Source of the DNA: CALGYY01 sp963678485
Lineage (GTDB): Bacteria > Bacteroidota > Bacteroidia > Bacteroidales > CAIWKO01
DNA length: 64,000 nt
Direction: 5' to 3'
Assembly (NCBI GenBank): GCA_963678485.1
Contig: OY782882.1
Coordinates: 4,799,538-4,863,537 of the forward strand
The translations under genes and the position numbers were made by a program. Under the pieces are notes generated by a model. That model was not told the DNA's origin, ran no database searches, and saw nothing but the letters and a program-made list of their open reading frames with translations. Shown here piece by piece: positions 28,793 to 38,202 of this stretch (the stretch's first letter is position 1; each line of letters opens with the position of its first letter).

Positions 28793-29515
28793 CTATCTGC
28801 TTTTTTTAGTTTTTCTATTCATGGCAGTTCGTGGCCATCCTATTCCAATTTTGCAACCCAGATTAACATAGGGAAACAAAAACAATCCGTTATCCTTGAA
28901 TATACTTACACCTCCTGGTTGTCCGACGTGAGTATAGTTATTTCCATTGTCGTGAATCTCATAATAATGATAAATGGTGTTCGAATTCATTAAACGAATT
29001 CCAAGAGACAGATAGGGATCAAAAATAACATTCTTAACATTCCGCAAAAAGCCGCATCTAAACGCCAGGCCAAAAGAATTTCTGTATTGCGAGCATTTCA
29101 AACTATATTCTCCCTGATAGTCCCCGCCACAGTATTCCCACTTATTATCAAAATACGAATATTTATATATTGCAGCAACACCATAATAGAAATAACTAGG
29201 TCGATACCATTTATAAAACACATTAAGTGAAACCCCCTTATAGTACAATGCTGGATGAGAAACAAAAAACATAGCTTCCATTGTTATAGGATTCTCAGCA
29301 TTCATGGTAGGATAAACATAGCAAAGTTCTATTTCTGCAGCCTTGTTCTTATATTTAAACTCATAAGAAAAAGCCAATTCGTTGCAGAGGATTTTACTAA
29401 AATTGAATTTTACCATTTGAAGCGGCCGCTCCTTAATGGTATCTTGTTGTGCACACGCAAACTGCGATGCCGACAACAGCAAGGCCATCGCAAAAAAGCA
29501 CATTAATTTTCTCAT
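28793..29515 (-). CDS. Probable outer-membrane beta-barrel protein
   Basis: The protein has 240 residues and a signal peptide at 1-22 (...SQFACAQQD). Alternating aromatic strands (FYKWYRPSYFYYGVAAIYKY, NSFGLAFRCG, FLFPYVNLGCKIGIGW) suggest a small barrel of about eight strands. There is no sorting domain and the function is unknown. It is monocistronic, 206 bases from the next gene. Confidence 0.7.
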   Translation of the reverse strand: MRKLMCFFAMALLLSASQFACAQQDTIKERPLQMVKFNFSKILCNELAFSYEFKYKNKAAEIELCYVYPTMNAENPITMEAMFFVSHPALYYKGVSLNVFYKWYRPSYFYYGVAAIYKYSYFDNKWEYCGGDYQGEYSLKCSQYRNSFGLAFRCGFLRNVKNVIFDPYLSLGIRLMNSNTIYHYYEIHDNGNNYTHVGQPGGVSIFKDNGLFLFPYVNLGCKIGIGWPRTAMNRKTKKSR

Positions 29516-29585
29516 ATCAATATTTTTTAATGAATGAAAAAACTCCGGGTTAAATACATTTTCTTATAAAATAGCTATTATAGCA

Positions 29586-29792
29586 TTATTCTTTCGACTC
29601 CATTCGCTTAAATTTCTCCGAAAGCAATTCGCCCCCATCAGCACAATTCTCTGCCGGCAATTCATAAAACAGTATCACCATCGCTTCTTTTCTAATTCCC
29701 GTGATTCGATGAATTTCATCAGTAATAACCTTTGACATTTCAGCCTTCTTCTCAGCAGATTGCGGTAAAATTGAAATTTGTACAATTGGCAT
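29586..29792 (-). CDS. 4-oxalocrotonate tautomerase family protein
   Basis: The protein has 68 residues. It begins MPIVQISIL: removal of Met exposes the catalytic Pro1. The rest (EKKAEMSKVITDEIHRITG) fits the beta-alpha-beta tautomerase unit that assembles as a hexamer. The family isomerises keto/enol acids. The physiological substrate is unknown and no catabolic genes lie nearby. The short length is normal. Confidence 0.85.
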   Translation of the reverse strand: MPIVQISILPQSAEKKAEMSKVITDEIHRITGIRKEAMVILFYELPAENCADGGELLSEKFKRMESKE

Positions 29793-30165
29793 AACTTATT
29801 CTCCTTTTTTATTAATTCTTAATGTATTTTCACTACAGCATTAATCATTTTTATTAATGATGCAAACGATTTCTTACATTGAAAGCATTCAATACCCGAT
29901 TAAATACAATTGCAGCTTTATTAATTGAGCAGCTATCTCATTGACCTGCGATCAAGCACTTTCATATTAACTTGTTTTCTGCAATTCACTCCCTGAGAAA
30001 AGAACTATAACAGTAAAGATATGAATTATCATCATATTATTACTTTTTTACTACTTTTTTTTTAATCATTCCATAATCCACAATTACATAAAAGATGCTA
30101 AATGATCATATTATTCAAAAACAAGAAGTTTTATGATATATACTGCAATTTAACGATTTTGAAGA
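29793..30165. other. Gene-free spacer
   Basis: The spacer has 373 very AT-rich bases. No ORF, RNA gene or clear hairpin is seen. Confidence 0.6.
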
Positions 30166-30564
30166 TTAATTTTCAGGTGACTTTGGAATAACATCTCCCG
30201 GACTTTCAAAATTCGGATTTATTCCGTAATCGACCACTGGCACCGATGGAACATATTTCGGCTTCTGAACAGTTTTATTAGTCTTAGTCTCCGGCTTTCG
30301 TGTAACCGTATTCTTAATTGCGTCTAATGAATCAAGTCGTGCCATATCTTTTTTCAATGTCGACAAGGAATCATTTTTAGCTTTCAATTCAGCTTCAAGA
30401 TTTTTAATTTTAACATCTGTACTATCTGCTGTTTGTTGAGAGTCCTTTCTTTCCTCATTGCAAGAAGAAACACCAAAAAAAGTTAAAGAACTGAGAAATA
30501 CTAACAGTCCAACATAAATTCGACTTCGAAGCTTTAGCTGTTTGATCCGGTATTTATTCAACAT
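30166..30564 (-). CDS. Coiled-coil lipoprotein of unknown function
   Basis: The protein has 132 residues. A hydrophobic helix ends in GVSSCNEER, a lipobox with Cys near residue 35. Residues about 48-85 form a heptad-like coiled coil (IKNLEAELKAKNDSLSTLKK). A Pro-rich tail follows. The probable location is the inner leaflet of the outer membrane or the periplasmic face. No homologous family is recognised. Confidence 0.7.
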   Translation of the reverse strand: MLNKYRIKQLKLRSRIYVGLLVFLSSLTFFGVSSCNEERKDSQQTADSTDVKIKNLEAELKAKNDSLSTLKKDMARLDSLDAIKNTVTRKPETKTNKTVQKPKYVPSVPVVDYGINPNFESPGDVIPKSPEN

Positions 30565-30862
30565 ATCAGGAATAGGTTAATTATTACTATAATATCAGAA
30601 TATCAAAAGATAAATATACTGAATTGTATCATAAGTGATGTTCACCCTAGAAAAAAAAATAATACTTAGAAAAAATAGTATCCAATTAATCAGCATTGGG
30701 GGTATAATAGCGTTTATTGTTGTTACACAGAATATAAAGCTCTTTTCAAAAGTTGCAGGACGTATAATATAATCTGTGCTTGCCACTTTCTCTTAGACCA
30801 TCGTACAATCCAATATTCTTTTAAATTGCTCAATAAGTACACAAATTAAATAAGAAGCCATT

Positions 30863-31486
30863 TCAATTGATTTGATCAATGCGCTTTTTCAATAATTTAT
30901 CATGAAGCTTCGACAACAATAGTAGCGCGACTATCGCTCCAACTAACGCAAACAACATATCAGACTGAGCATCCCAAGGATCACCCTGTGTACCAAGAAA
31001 TGCTTCTGCAGAAGCCCCTTGAGCGACAGAAGTCCACCATTCTATTAGCTCGTAAAATGCACTAATGGCAAGGCAAATGGATATAATTATAAAATTAAGC
31101 CATTTCCCGGGTTTTAATGGAGATGTCCTCAACAGTATCTCTCGGATAAGCATTGCAGGAATAAAGCCCTGTCCAAAATGGCCAATTTTATCGTAATTAT
31201 TACGACTAAAATGAAACCAATCCTGCATCCAAAATCCCAATGGGACTTTGGCATAGGTGTATATGCCGCCAACAGACAATATTAGAAAATGAATTATCAA
31301 CAAGATATAGATTAATAACGTAAGCTTAAATCGTTTATACGTAAAAAACAAAATCGGAAAGCCAATAAGGATTGGAAACACTTCTAATACCCAAGTGAAT
31401 TTATCCCTCGATAATATTAATGAACCAAGTAATATTATTCCCGTCGCCAAACTGAAGAGCAATGGGAATTTTTGAGTTGTTTTCAT
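30863..31486 (-). CDS. YjdF/DUF2238-family membrane protein
   Basis: The protein has 207 residues with six predicted helices. The diagnostic conserved part is KIGHFGQGFIPAMLIREILL, then ISAFYELIEWWTS and GTQGDPWDAQSDM, which match the DUF2238 (YjdF) signature. The biochemical function of this family is not established. It is monocistronic with no regulatory feature visible. Confidence 0.85.
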   Translation of the reverse strand: MKTTQKFPLLFSLATGIILLGSLILSRDKFTWVLEVFPILIGFPILFFTYKRFKLTLLIYILLIIHFLILSVGGIYTYAKVPLGFWMQDWFHFSRNNYDKIGHFGQGFIPAMLIREILLRTSPLKPGKWLNFIIISICLAISAFYELIEWWTSVAQGASAEAFLGTQGDPWDAQSDMLFALVGAIVALLLLSKLHDKLLKKRIDQIN

Positions 31487-31821
31487 AATTTTTTTTCAAA
31501 GATAAATTGCCAATTAAATGCTTACACCGAAAGATTTATATGCTAGGCAATCTGAATTACCCACTAATCAATCAAAGATATTAATATTTTATTCTGCACA
31601 GATATTTTTATCAAATATTCCCATTTCTTAGAATATATTTATCAGTTGACAGGTAGAGTTGTCGGTGCTATCACATTTCTATGTTTACAAACTAGCCCTG
31701 TTGGAGGTATTTTCAGAATAAATGTTATCACCAGTTAAATTCTGCAAATAAAATTTCGATCACCTCTATAATTAAAACTTAAAACTGATATCACCACGTG
31801 ATCTCAAGCATCCGATTCGTA
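31487..31821. other. Gene-free spacer
   Basis: The spacer has 335 bases between the YjdF-like gene and the ATPase. I see nothing beyond AT-rich sequence. Confidence 0.55.
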
Positions 31822-34587
31822 TTAGTGCCGTTTCTTGTGATCAGTGACCAAGGTTATCGGCTCTCTGTGTCGTGCAATTTGGCTAAATATTTTTTTTCTC
31901 GCCTCGAAAATGAATAGGCAAATGGCTCCCGCAGCGAGTGGAAGAATCCAATCAAAAGCATTTAAGCTGGATGTATGAAAATAGACATTAAAGGTTGGCA
32001 CATATACAATCAGCAATATACATGAAATGGAAAAGGCAAACGCTTTAAGCAGGTTTTTGTTCGAAAACAAATATTTCCCCAAAGCATTTCCGTAGGTTCT
32101 TCTGGAGAGTAGATTCGCATATTGACCGAAAATGATTGAAACGAAGGTAATCGTAATTGCTTTTTCGTAATTACCAACTCCATCGGGATTAACAAAATAT
32201 GAACTAAGAAATGCAGCATACGCAACAAGTCCCATAACCAAGCCTGAAAAGGCAATTCCCAACATTGCTTTTTTTGTCAATATTTTTTCTTTTGGATTGC
32301 GTGGCGATTCTTCCATGATGCTTTTTTCAGGAGGATCATAAGTGAGCATTATCAATGGAAACATTTCACCAACAATATCAATCAACAGAATTTGTACGGC
32401 CAATATGGGAGTTGCAATTCCCATAAAAACACCAACAAACCCGAATAGCACACAGCTTAGTTCAGCAACATTTGAGGATAGGTTAGTTTTAATGGTCTTT
32501 TCTATATTCCTAAAAATAGTTCTACCTTCCTTCACGGCAAGAACAATGGTTGAAAAGTTATCATTCAATAAAATCATATTGGCAGCTTCCTGCGCCACCT
32601 TCGACCCATTTTTCCCCATGGCAATACCTATATCTGCCCTCTTCAAACTCAATGTATCATTTACACCATCACCGGTTACTGCAACAACTTCACCCTGCTT
32701 CATTAGTAAATCAACAATGCGGAATTTATCATCAGGTGAAACTCTTGAAAATATAATGGCTCTGTTTTGAAAAACATCTTTGAGCTGCTTGTCGGTCATT
32801 TGCGGCAAATCAGCACCTTTAATCACCACCGGATATTCATCGTCCGCATTCATTAGCCCAATGTTCTTCGAAATCGCTTTTGCTGTGACTTCATTGTCTC
32901 CAGTGATCATAAAAATCTTCATATGAGCCTTAAATACAGAAGCAATAGCGCTTTTCACCTCCTTATGTGGCGGATCAAGCATGGTAACAAATCCGGCAAA
33001 GGTCAAGCTACTCTCTGCTTCCTCAACCAAGTATTCCCCTTTGGTAGCAAGATCCTTATATGCAATGGCTATCACACGTAAGGCCTGTTCAGAAAATGAT
33101 GCCGCCATTAACAGAATTTCCTGTTTATGTGCATTGGTCAGCACACTTACTTTTCCATTCGTAATTATTCTTGTTGAAACCTCAAGAATGGACTCTATGG
33201 AGCCTTTTACAAATGATATTACTTTCTGTTTATGCGTTCGAATAATGGTCGCCCTTTTTCGAAACGAATCGAAACCAAATGCTTTTAATATCGGATACTC
33301 TCGCTCGATTTCTTCCAGATTATATCCGGCCTTCATTGCCAGTGTCGAAAACGAAGTTTCTGTTGGATCACCAATAGAGTACCATGAATGATGATTTTTA
33401 TCCGGAGGACTTACCTTCCCTTTGGATGAAAGAAATCCGGAAAGAAAAAAGATCTTCAAATCTCCCAATCCGGTTTTTTTTAACACCTTAGTTTGCTCAT
33501 CTGTTATATTGCCATTCGGCTCGTAACCTAATCCAGAAACAGAAAATGTTTGCCCGTTGAAATAACAAGCGGTGATTGTCATCTCGTTTTTTGTGATGGT
33601 TCCAGTCTTATCGGAGGCAATTACAGTTGCTGACCCTAAGGTTTGTGCTGATGAAATTTTCTTAACGATCGCCTTTCTTTTGGCTAGTCGTCGCACAGCA
33701 AGAGCGAGTGCCATAGAAATTTGCGCAGGTAAACCTTCAGGCACCATCGCAGCAGCAACGCTTACAGCAAAAACAAGTGCAACCGAAACTGTATCCTTCA
33801 TAGCCATACGTGAAGCAAAAAGGATAGCCGCAATTATTAATGTAACATAGGTGAGCTTTTTGGCAACGTCAGCAATTTCTATTTGTACCGGCGCCTTGGT
33901 CGCTTTAATTTTTTCAGATATTGTACTGATTCTACCAATCTCAGTTTGAATTCCCGTCGCATAAACAATTCCGGTAGCATCTCCCCTCGCGACCGACGTC
34001 CCCATGTACACACAATTTTTTATTTCATTAATCGGTAAATCTTTATCGCTTGTAAACTGAGCATCCTTACTCGCGGGTAATGACTCACCGGTAAGAATAA
34101 ATTCATTTGCTGAATATTCGTTCGATTCAATCAGCCGAATGTCGGCGGGTACACCATCACCTTCTGATAATTTAACAATATCACCAGGCACTAGTTCGCT
34201 TGCAGGTATTTGAATAAACTTCCCATTTCGTAACACATTGCATTTTTCAACAACCAAACTTTTAAGGGATGCAAGGATGTTTTCCGATTTCCATTCCTCA
34301 TAGAAACCTATAATAGCATTCACTACAACGATGGCTAAAAGAATTGTTCCATCGCGAAACTGATGCAAATAATACGAAACTGCAGAAGCAGCAATTAAAA
34401 TAAAGACGAGCGGACTAATGAATTGGCGAATGATAATTTTGAAAATCCCAATTGAAACACCTGATTTCAGAACATTACTACCATACTTTTGCCTTGCCAA
34501 TTTGAGTTTTTGATCATCAAGTCCATCTTTGATATTACTATTCAATTCCTTTTCAATGGCCTCAATATTATCTTTATAATACTCCAT
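31822..34587 (-). CDS. Cation-transporting P2-type ATPase
   Basis: The protein has 921 residues. An N-terminal cation-ATPase domain is followed by TGES (about residue 166), the phosphorylation motif SDKTGTITKN (Asp near 325), the hinge GDGVNDTLSLKRADIG (about 636) and a C-terminal four-helix domain. M4 carries MVPEGLPAQ. M6 reads IDIVGEMFPLIMLTYD followed by ESPRNPKEKIL, which resembles Na+/K+-ATPase-like (IIC) members more than Ca2+ pumps. The ion is therefore uncertain (Na+, K+, Ca2+ or H+). It is a full-length inner-membrane pump. Confidence 0.88.
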   Translation of the reverse strand: MEYYKDNIEAIEKELNSNIKDGLDDQKLKLARQKYGSNVLKSGVSIGIFKIIIRQFISPLVFILIAASAVSYYLHQFRDGTILLAIVVVNAIIGFYEEWKSENILASLKSLVVEKCNVLRNGKFIQIPASELVPGDIVKLSEGDGVPADIRLIESNEYSANEFILTGESLPASKDAQFTSDKDLPINEIKNCVYMGTSVARGDATGIVYATGIQTEIGRISTISEKIKATKAPVQIEIADVAKKLTYVTLIIAAILFASRMAMKDTVSVALVFAVSVAAAMVPEGLPAQISMALALAVRRLAKRKAIVKKISSAQTLGSATVIASDKTGTITKNEMTITACYFNGQTFSVSGLGYEPNGNITDEQTKVLKKTGLGDLKIFFLSGFLSSKGKVSPPDKNHHSWYSIGDPTETSFSTLAMKAGYNLEEIEREYPILKAFGFDSFRKRATIIRTHKQKVISFVKGSIESILEVSTRIITNGKVSVLTNAHKQEILLMAASFSEQALRVIAIAYKDLATKGEYLVEEAESSLTFAGFVTMLDPPHKEVKSAIASVFKAHMKIFMITGDNEVTAKAISKNIGLMNADDEYPVVIKGADLPQMTDKQLKDVFQNRAIIFSRVSPDDKFRIVDLLMKQGEVVAVTGDGVNDTLSLKRADIGIAMGKNGSKVAQEAANMILLNDNFSTIVLAVKEGRTIFRNIEKTIKTNLSSNVAELSCVLFGFVGVFMGIATPILAVQILLIDIVGEMFPLIMLTYDPPEKSIMEESPRNPKEKILTKKAMLGIAFSGLVMGLVAYAAFLSSYFVNPDGVGNYEKAITITFVSIIFGQYANLLSRRTYGNALGKYLFSNKNLLKAFAFSISCILLIVYVPTFNVYFHTSSLNAFDWILPLAAGAICLFIFEARKKIFSQIARHREPITLVTDHKKRH

Positions 34588-35122
34588 TTTGTAATATGTT
34601 TTTAAGATTGACTTTATTAAAATTATACTGGTAAGGCAGGTGCAACATCATTGATACTACAAAGCTCGCGAACAACACTAATGCTGTCAATACTTGACCG
34701 CGATAGTTATAGCATTCAAATAATTCAATACAGATTACATGTCCTGCAATTAAGAATGTCTGAAAGATTAATTCAATATCAACTTTGCTATTTGTAGGTG
34801 TACAAAATTTGTCAGACAAGCTGAAATTACAAATGAGCCTACTAATCAATTGAATCGCATTTTATTAAACAATACACAAAGTTATCTGCAAAGCAATTTT
34901 AGATATTACAGAATTATGCGCACAAGTTGTAAGTTTCACACATTTTGTTGCAAACCTTAGAACTTAGCTTTTAATAATGAATGGAAGAAATTGGAAGCAA
35001 TGCACAAACTAGCTCAAACTCCATTCGAAGGAGAGTATGTCAATGGTTTGTAAACTACATCATATCAGATGCTCCATTTCAATCAGATAATGTTTGCAAT
35101 TTAATTCAGCCCATTGACTTCC
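34588..35122. other. Gene-free region upstream of the ATPase
   Basis: A 91-codon minus-strand ORF (34574-34849) overlaps the ATPase start but has no family, signal or start context that supports it. The remainder shows no gene. The region probably holds the ATPase promoter. Confidence 0.5.
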
Positions 35123-35299
35123 AATCACGGGTATGAACCCCGGGGCAAGTTGAGTTCACGAAATCCTGCTCTGCGGGGTCTCCGCACCAAAATTCCGCCC
35201 TAGAAGGGAAGTGTATTATACCCTTCGCCGTTGGCGGGATTGTTCGGCTAAGGCTTTTAATTCGCCTTCGGCTTTTAAAAACCAAGGCTCACGAATAAA
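35123..35299 (-). repeat. Structured intergenic repeat, copy 2 (inverted)
   Basis: The reverse complement matches 6558-6722 along its length (TTATTCGTGAGCCTTGGTTT at one end, GGGTTCATACCCGTGATT at the other). It carries the same hairpins with several substitutions, plus a short extra segment containing GCCGAAGGCGAATTA. It is a decayed second copy of a dispersed repeat. Confidence 0.75.
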
Positions 35300-35377
35300 T
35301 TATACAAGTAATATCTATAATTATATAACTCATTACAGGCCAAATTACATCAACTTTGCTTTACCAAAAACAACATT

Positions 35378-36637
35378 ATGAATGCGCTGATTACAAGGAA
35401 TTATTGGAGTAAAAAATTATTCTACTTACTAACAACCATTATTTCTTTATTCTTTTGTGAAGCAATTCTCGGGCAGGCACCGAATATTAAAACAGATTCG
35501 AGCTTTGCATTATTTACTGCCGCAGGAGCTATAAGTAATACCGGATCATCAGTTATATGGGGCGATGTGGGCACTTATGTGGGTGAATACACAGGAAGTC
35601 AAACTGTCATTGGGAATATTCATGTGGCAGACTCGGCTGCTGCAAAGGCAGCGATAGACGTAATGGCCGTGTATAGCTATATGTCGGGCCTTAGCTGCGA
35701 CAGCATTATTGATACTCCCTTTGGCGATAGTCTGGTACTTGTTCCTGACAGAGTTTATTGCCTTACAAGCGCTTCGGCTCTAAACGGGAAGGTAATTTTA
35801 GATGCAAAAGGCAACTCCAATGGCATTTTTATTATCAAAATTAATGGAGCTCTAACAACAAACACCAACTCAACAGTTATTCTTAAAAACTCGGCTTCCT
35901 TTTGCAATGTATATTGGCAAGTGGCCGGTGCAGTCGATTTGGGGGTGAATTCAACGTTTAAGGGAACTATCATTGCCGATGGCGCTATCAGTCTTCTTGA
36001 TAACGCTTCCCTTGAAGGAAGAGCTCTTACTCGTGCAGGAGCTATTTCGTTATACAATAATAATGTTGTGGGATGTAATGCGTTTGGAGAATCCTTACCA
36101 ATACTTTTACTGAGCTTCAATGTACATTCCGTTGGGAAAAACACTCAGCTCAATTGGGCTACCTCATCTGAAATAAATAATGACTATTTTACCATTCAAC
36201 GCTCAGATGATGCTATTCTCTTTCAAGATATACTTCGTATCCAGGCAGCCGGAAACAGCAATGTTATCAATAATTACTCAGCATTTGATAAACCGCCCTT
36301 CAACAGTGAAACTTATTATCGCTTAATGCAAACGGACTATGATGGGAATACTACATTTAGTAAAATAATTGCTATTAATTTTAAAAGCTCATTATTGTTC
36401 ACTGTCTTCCCTAATCCATTTAAAAATTCAGTCACCTTTGTGATGGATATCGATTCTGAAAAATTAAGCTGCTACGAATTGCAATTATTTAACACAATGG
36501 GAGATCAGGTGATGAACACCATGATAACAGAGCCATTAACAAGCATCGAAACAAACAATCTTTGTCCAGGAATTTATTTGTACAAAATAATTGCACATAA
36601 TGAAACCATACAATCAGGCTGCTTAATTTCTAAATAG
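35378..36637 (+). CDS. Ice-binding-like (DUF3494) secreted protein with T9SS sorting domain
   Basis: The protein has 419 residues. The signal peptide ends ...CEAILGQ. Residues about 30-235 are a DUF3494 ice-binding-like beta-solenoid: FALFTAAGAISNTG, VIWGDVGT, GNIHVADSAAA, then VYWQVAGAVDLGVNSTFKG and ISLLDNASLEGRAL. A fibronectin-like linker (LNWATSSEINNDYFTIQRS) and a type A sorting domain (FTVFPNPFKNSVTF, CPGIYLYKII) follow. The family contains antifreeze and adhesin proteins of cold-adapted microbes. Ice binding here is inferred only from the fold. The gene is monocistronic. Confidence 0.85.
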   Translation: MNALITRNYWSKKLFYLLTTIISLFFCEAILGQAPNIKTDSSFALFTAAGAISNTGSSVIWGDVGTYVGEYTGSQTVIGNIHVADSAAAKAAIDVMAVYSYMSGLSCDSIIDTPFGDSLVLVPDRVYCLTSASALNGKVILDAKGNSNGIFIIKINGALTTNTNSTVILKNSASFCNVYWQVAGAVDLGVNSTFKGTIIADGAISLLDNASLEGRALTRAGAISLYNNNVVGCNAFGESLPILLLSFNVHSVGKNTQLNWATSSEINNDYFTIQRSDDAILFQDILRIQAAGNSNVINNYSAFDKPPFNSETYYRLMQTDYDGNTTFSKIIAINFKSSLLFTVFPNPFKNSVTFVMDIDSEKLSCYELQLFNTMGDQVMNTMITEPLTSIETNNLCPGIYLYKIIAHNETIQSGCLISK

Positions 36638-36762
36638 GCAATTAATATCACATCTCAAAATTGCCAACACACTTCATCTTCACTACTTAAGGTATCTTAA
36701 GAAATGCATCACGATTATTAGAATTTTTTCCGGAAAGAGCGACAATCCGAGGTGCTCTCTAT

Positions 36763-37189
36763 CTATTTCAAATATTCGCTGATCACGATTTTTTTCTGAC
36801 CCATCATTATCTTAAATGAGCCGGGCTTACTTAGCAATTCAGTCAAATTTCTTGGTAATACTTGCCACCGAAGTCCATACTTATCAATACACCAACCGCA
36901 TTGGGACTCAGAACCTTCTCGCGTAAAATAATCCCAATACTTATCGATTTCGCTTTGATCTTCGCAGTATATCATGAATGACACTGCGTCATTTAATGGA
37001 TGATGGGCGGCTGCTGTATTCAAAAAAACATAGTTTTGTTCAAATATTTTTACCTCACAAATTTCAGTTTTGCCACTGGGCGTTTCACCAAGAGGGGTGA
37101 TTTGTCCGTATTGAAAGTCCTTATTAAAAACGGTTTTATAATACTCAATCAATGCTGAAAGGCTTCCTCCATCAGCATTAAACCATAGG
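36763..37189 (-). pseudogene. VOC/PhnB-like protein gene, 5' end cut off by element copy 1
   Basis: The frame encodes a PhnB-like glyoxalase-fold protein (FYTREGSESQCGW-type core: HHPLNDAVSFMIYCED, CGWCIDKYGLRWQVLP). Reading upstream of the first possible start, the frame continues as LWFNADGGSLSALIEYYKTV right to base 37189, where the mobile element begins. This matches the usual PhnB start (...PNLWFNG...). The first few codons are therefore missing: the element separates them from the rest. A TTG at 37152 could still start a shortened protein, but it would lack the first beta strand. Confidence 0.8.
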
Positions 37190-37203
37190 TTGCACTAAAT
37201 CCC

Positions 37204-37223
37204 ACCCCCAAAAAGCGGGGGCG
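37204..37223 (+). promoter_or_regulatory. Left-end hairpin of the element
   Basis: CCCCC (37205-37209) pairs with GGGGG (37217-37221) around an AAAAAGC-type loop. In copies 2 and 3 the arms are CACCCCG/CGGGGTG instead (41299-41319 in copy 2), so pairing is kept by paired changes. The function is unknown: an element-end signal or a block to transcription entering the recombinase gene. Confidence 0.6.
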
Positions 37224-37251
37224 AGATAGTAGCGCTTTGTAAAGAACCTCG

Positions 37252-37286
37252 TACAAAGGATATTATTAACGCATAAATCCTTTGTA
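37252..37286 (+). promoter_or_regulatory. Hairpin in the recombinase leader, next to the start codon
   Basis: TACAAAGGAT (37252-37261) and ATCCTTTGTA (37277-37286) are perfect inverted repeats. TTAT/ATAA extend the stem around a TAACGC loop. The ATG follows one base later. The same structure is at 44576-44610, 51300-51334, 54606-54640 and 61829-61863. It could be an operator or a translation-limiting RNA hairpin. Confidence 0.6.
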
Positions 37287-37287
37287 T

Positions 37288-38202
37288 ATGAACAATGAGC
37301 CAAAGTTAAGAAAAAAAACGTTCACAACGGTTGAACAAGCCATTCATCAGGTAAGAGGCTTTCGTAATCTTTATCAGGAACTTGACGATAAGATACGACT
37401 GTCGGGGCAATCAGAGAGTACGCTTAAAAATTACGCCCGAAAAATAGCCCAGTTGAGCCTGCATTTTGGCAAGTTGCCCCAGCATGTCACAGAAAAGGAG
37501 ATGAATAAGTACCTGGCATCACTGGCCCGGCAAAGCAAATCACCTTCGCTGAGCGATTTTAAGTTTGCCGTTTACGGGCTGCGCTATTGCTATCGCCTGC
37601 TTGGACTGAACGACAAAGTGGTGCAACTCCCCAAAATCAAGCATGACAGCAAACTGCCGGTAGTGCTTAATTATGGAGAGTGCCGGGCGTTGTTTAATGC
37701 GCCAGATCTGCTAAAACACAGGGTGCTGCTGTCGCTGATGTATTCGGCCGGTCTGCGTGCCCGTGAGGCAAGCCGGCTGAAGCTCTCTGATATTGACCGT
37801 GGCCGGATGATGATCCACATTCGACAAAGCAAGTACAACAAAGACCGCTATGTTCCGCTCTCACCGCTGATTTTGCAAGGACTGGAGAAGTATTATTATG
37901 CCTGTCAGCCGGTGGAGTACCTGTTCAATGGCAATGAGCCCGGCTCCCCTTTGAGTGTACGTGGCATGCAATGGGCCTTGCGCGAAGCGGTGAAGAAGTG
38001 TAAGCTTCAAAAGGGCATTACCCTCCATACGCTTCGACACAGCTACGCCACGCACCTGCTTGAGTTCGGGATGGATATCGTGACCATCAAGGAGCTACTG
38101 GGACACGAGCGTATAGAAACGACACTGGTGTATCTTCATGTCGCCAAACCCAATCGCAGCAATCTGTTCAGCCCGTTCGACAGATTGTATACGAAGGAGT
38201 GA
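37288..38202 (+). CDS. Tyrosine recombinase (XerC/D-like), element copy 1
   Basis: The protein has 304 residues. An N-terminal SAM-like core-binding domain (about 15-105) and a C-terminal catalytic domain carry the full set: R157 (AGLRARE), K182 (RQSKYNKDR), H247 and R250 (LHTLRHSYATHLL), H273 (LLGHERIETT) and nucleophile Y282 (LVYLHV). The end ...LFSPFDRL resembles integron integrases (...VRSPLD), but the extra IntI-specific insertion near motif III is absent. The start is the ATG, since copies 1 and 2 align from exactly that codon. A TTG two codons upstream is an alternative. Its stop overlaps the transposase start (GTGA). It probably mediates site-specific steps at the element or cassette ends. 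Confidence 0.9.
   Translation: MNNEPKLRKKTFTTVEQAIHQVRGFRNLYQELDDKIRLSGQSESTLKNYARKIAQLSLHFGKLPQHVTEKEMNKYLASLARQSKSPSLSDFKFAVYGLRYCYRLLGLNDKVVQLPKIKHDSKLPVVLNYGECRALFNAPDLLKHRVLLSLMYSAGLRAREASRLKLSDIDRGRMMIHIRQSKYNKDRYVPLSPLILQGLEKYYYACQPVEYLFNGNEPGSPLSVRGMQWALREAVKKCKLQKGITLHTLRHSYATHLLEFGMDIVTIKELLGHERIETTLVYLHVAKPNRSNLFSPFDRLYTKE

Noticed and set aside
30595..30786. 63-codon minus-strand ORF
   Set aside because: Low-complexity hydrophobic residues from AT-rich DNA, with no good start or neighbour relation.
34574..34849. 91-codon minus-strand ORF overlapping the ATPase start
   Set aside because: No family, signal peptide or conserved motif. Probably chance in the promoter region.
37288..38202. 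Calling the recombinase a true integron integrase (IntI)
   Set aside because: The ending resembles IntI, but the IntI-specific insertion between motif II and the HxxR box is missing. It is repeated six times with a transposase, so XerC/D-like recombinase is safer.
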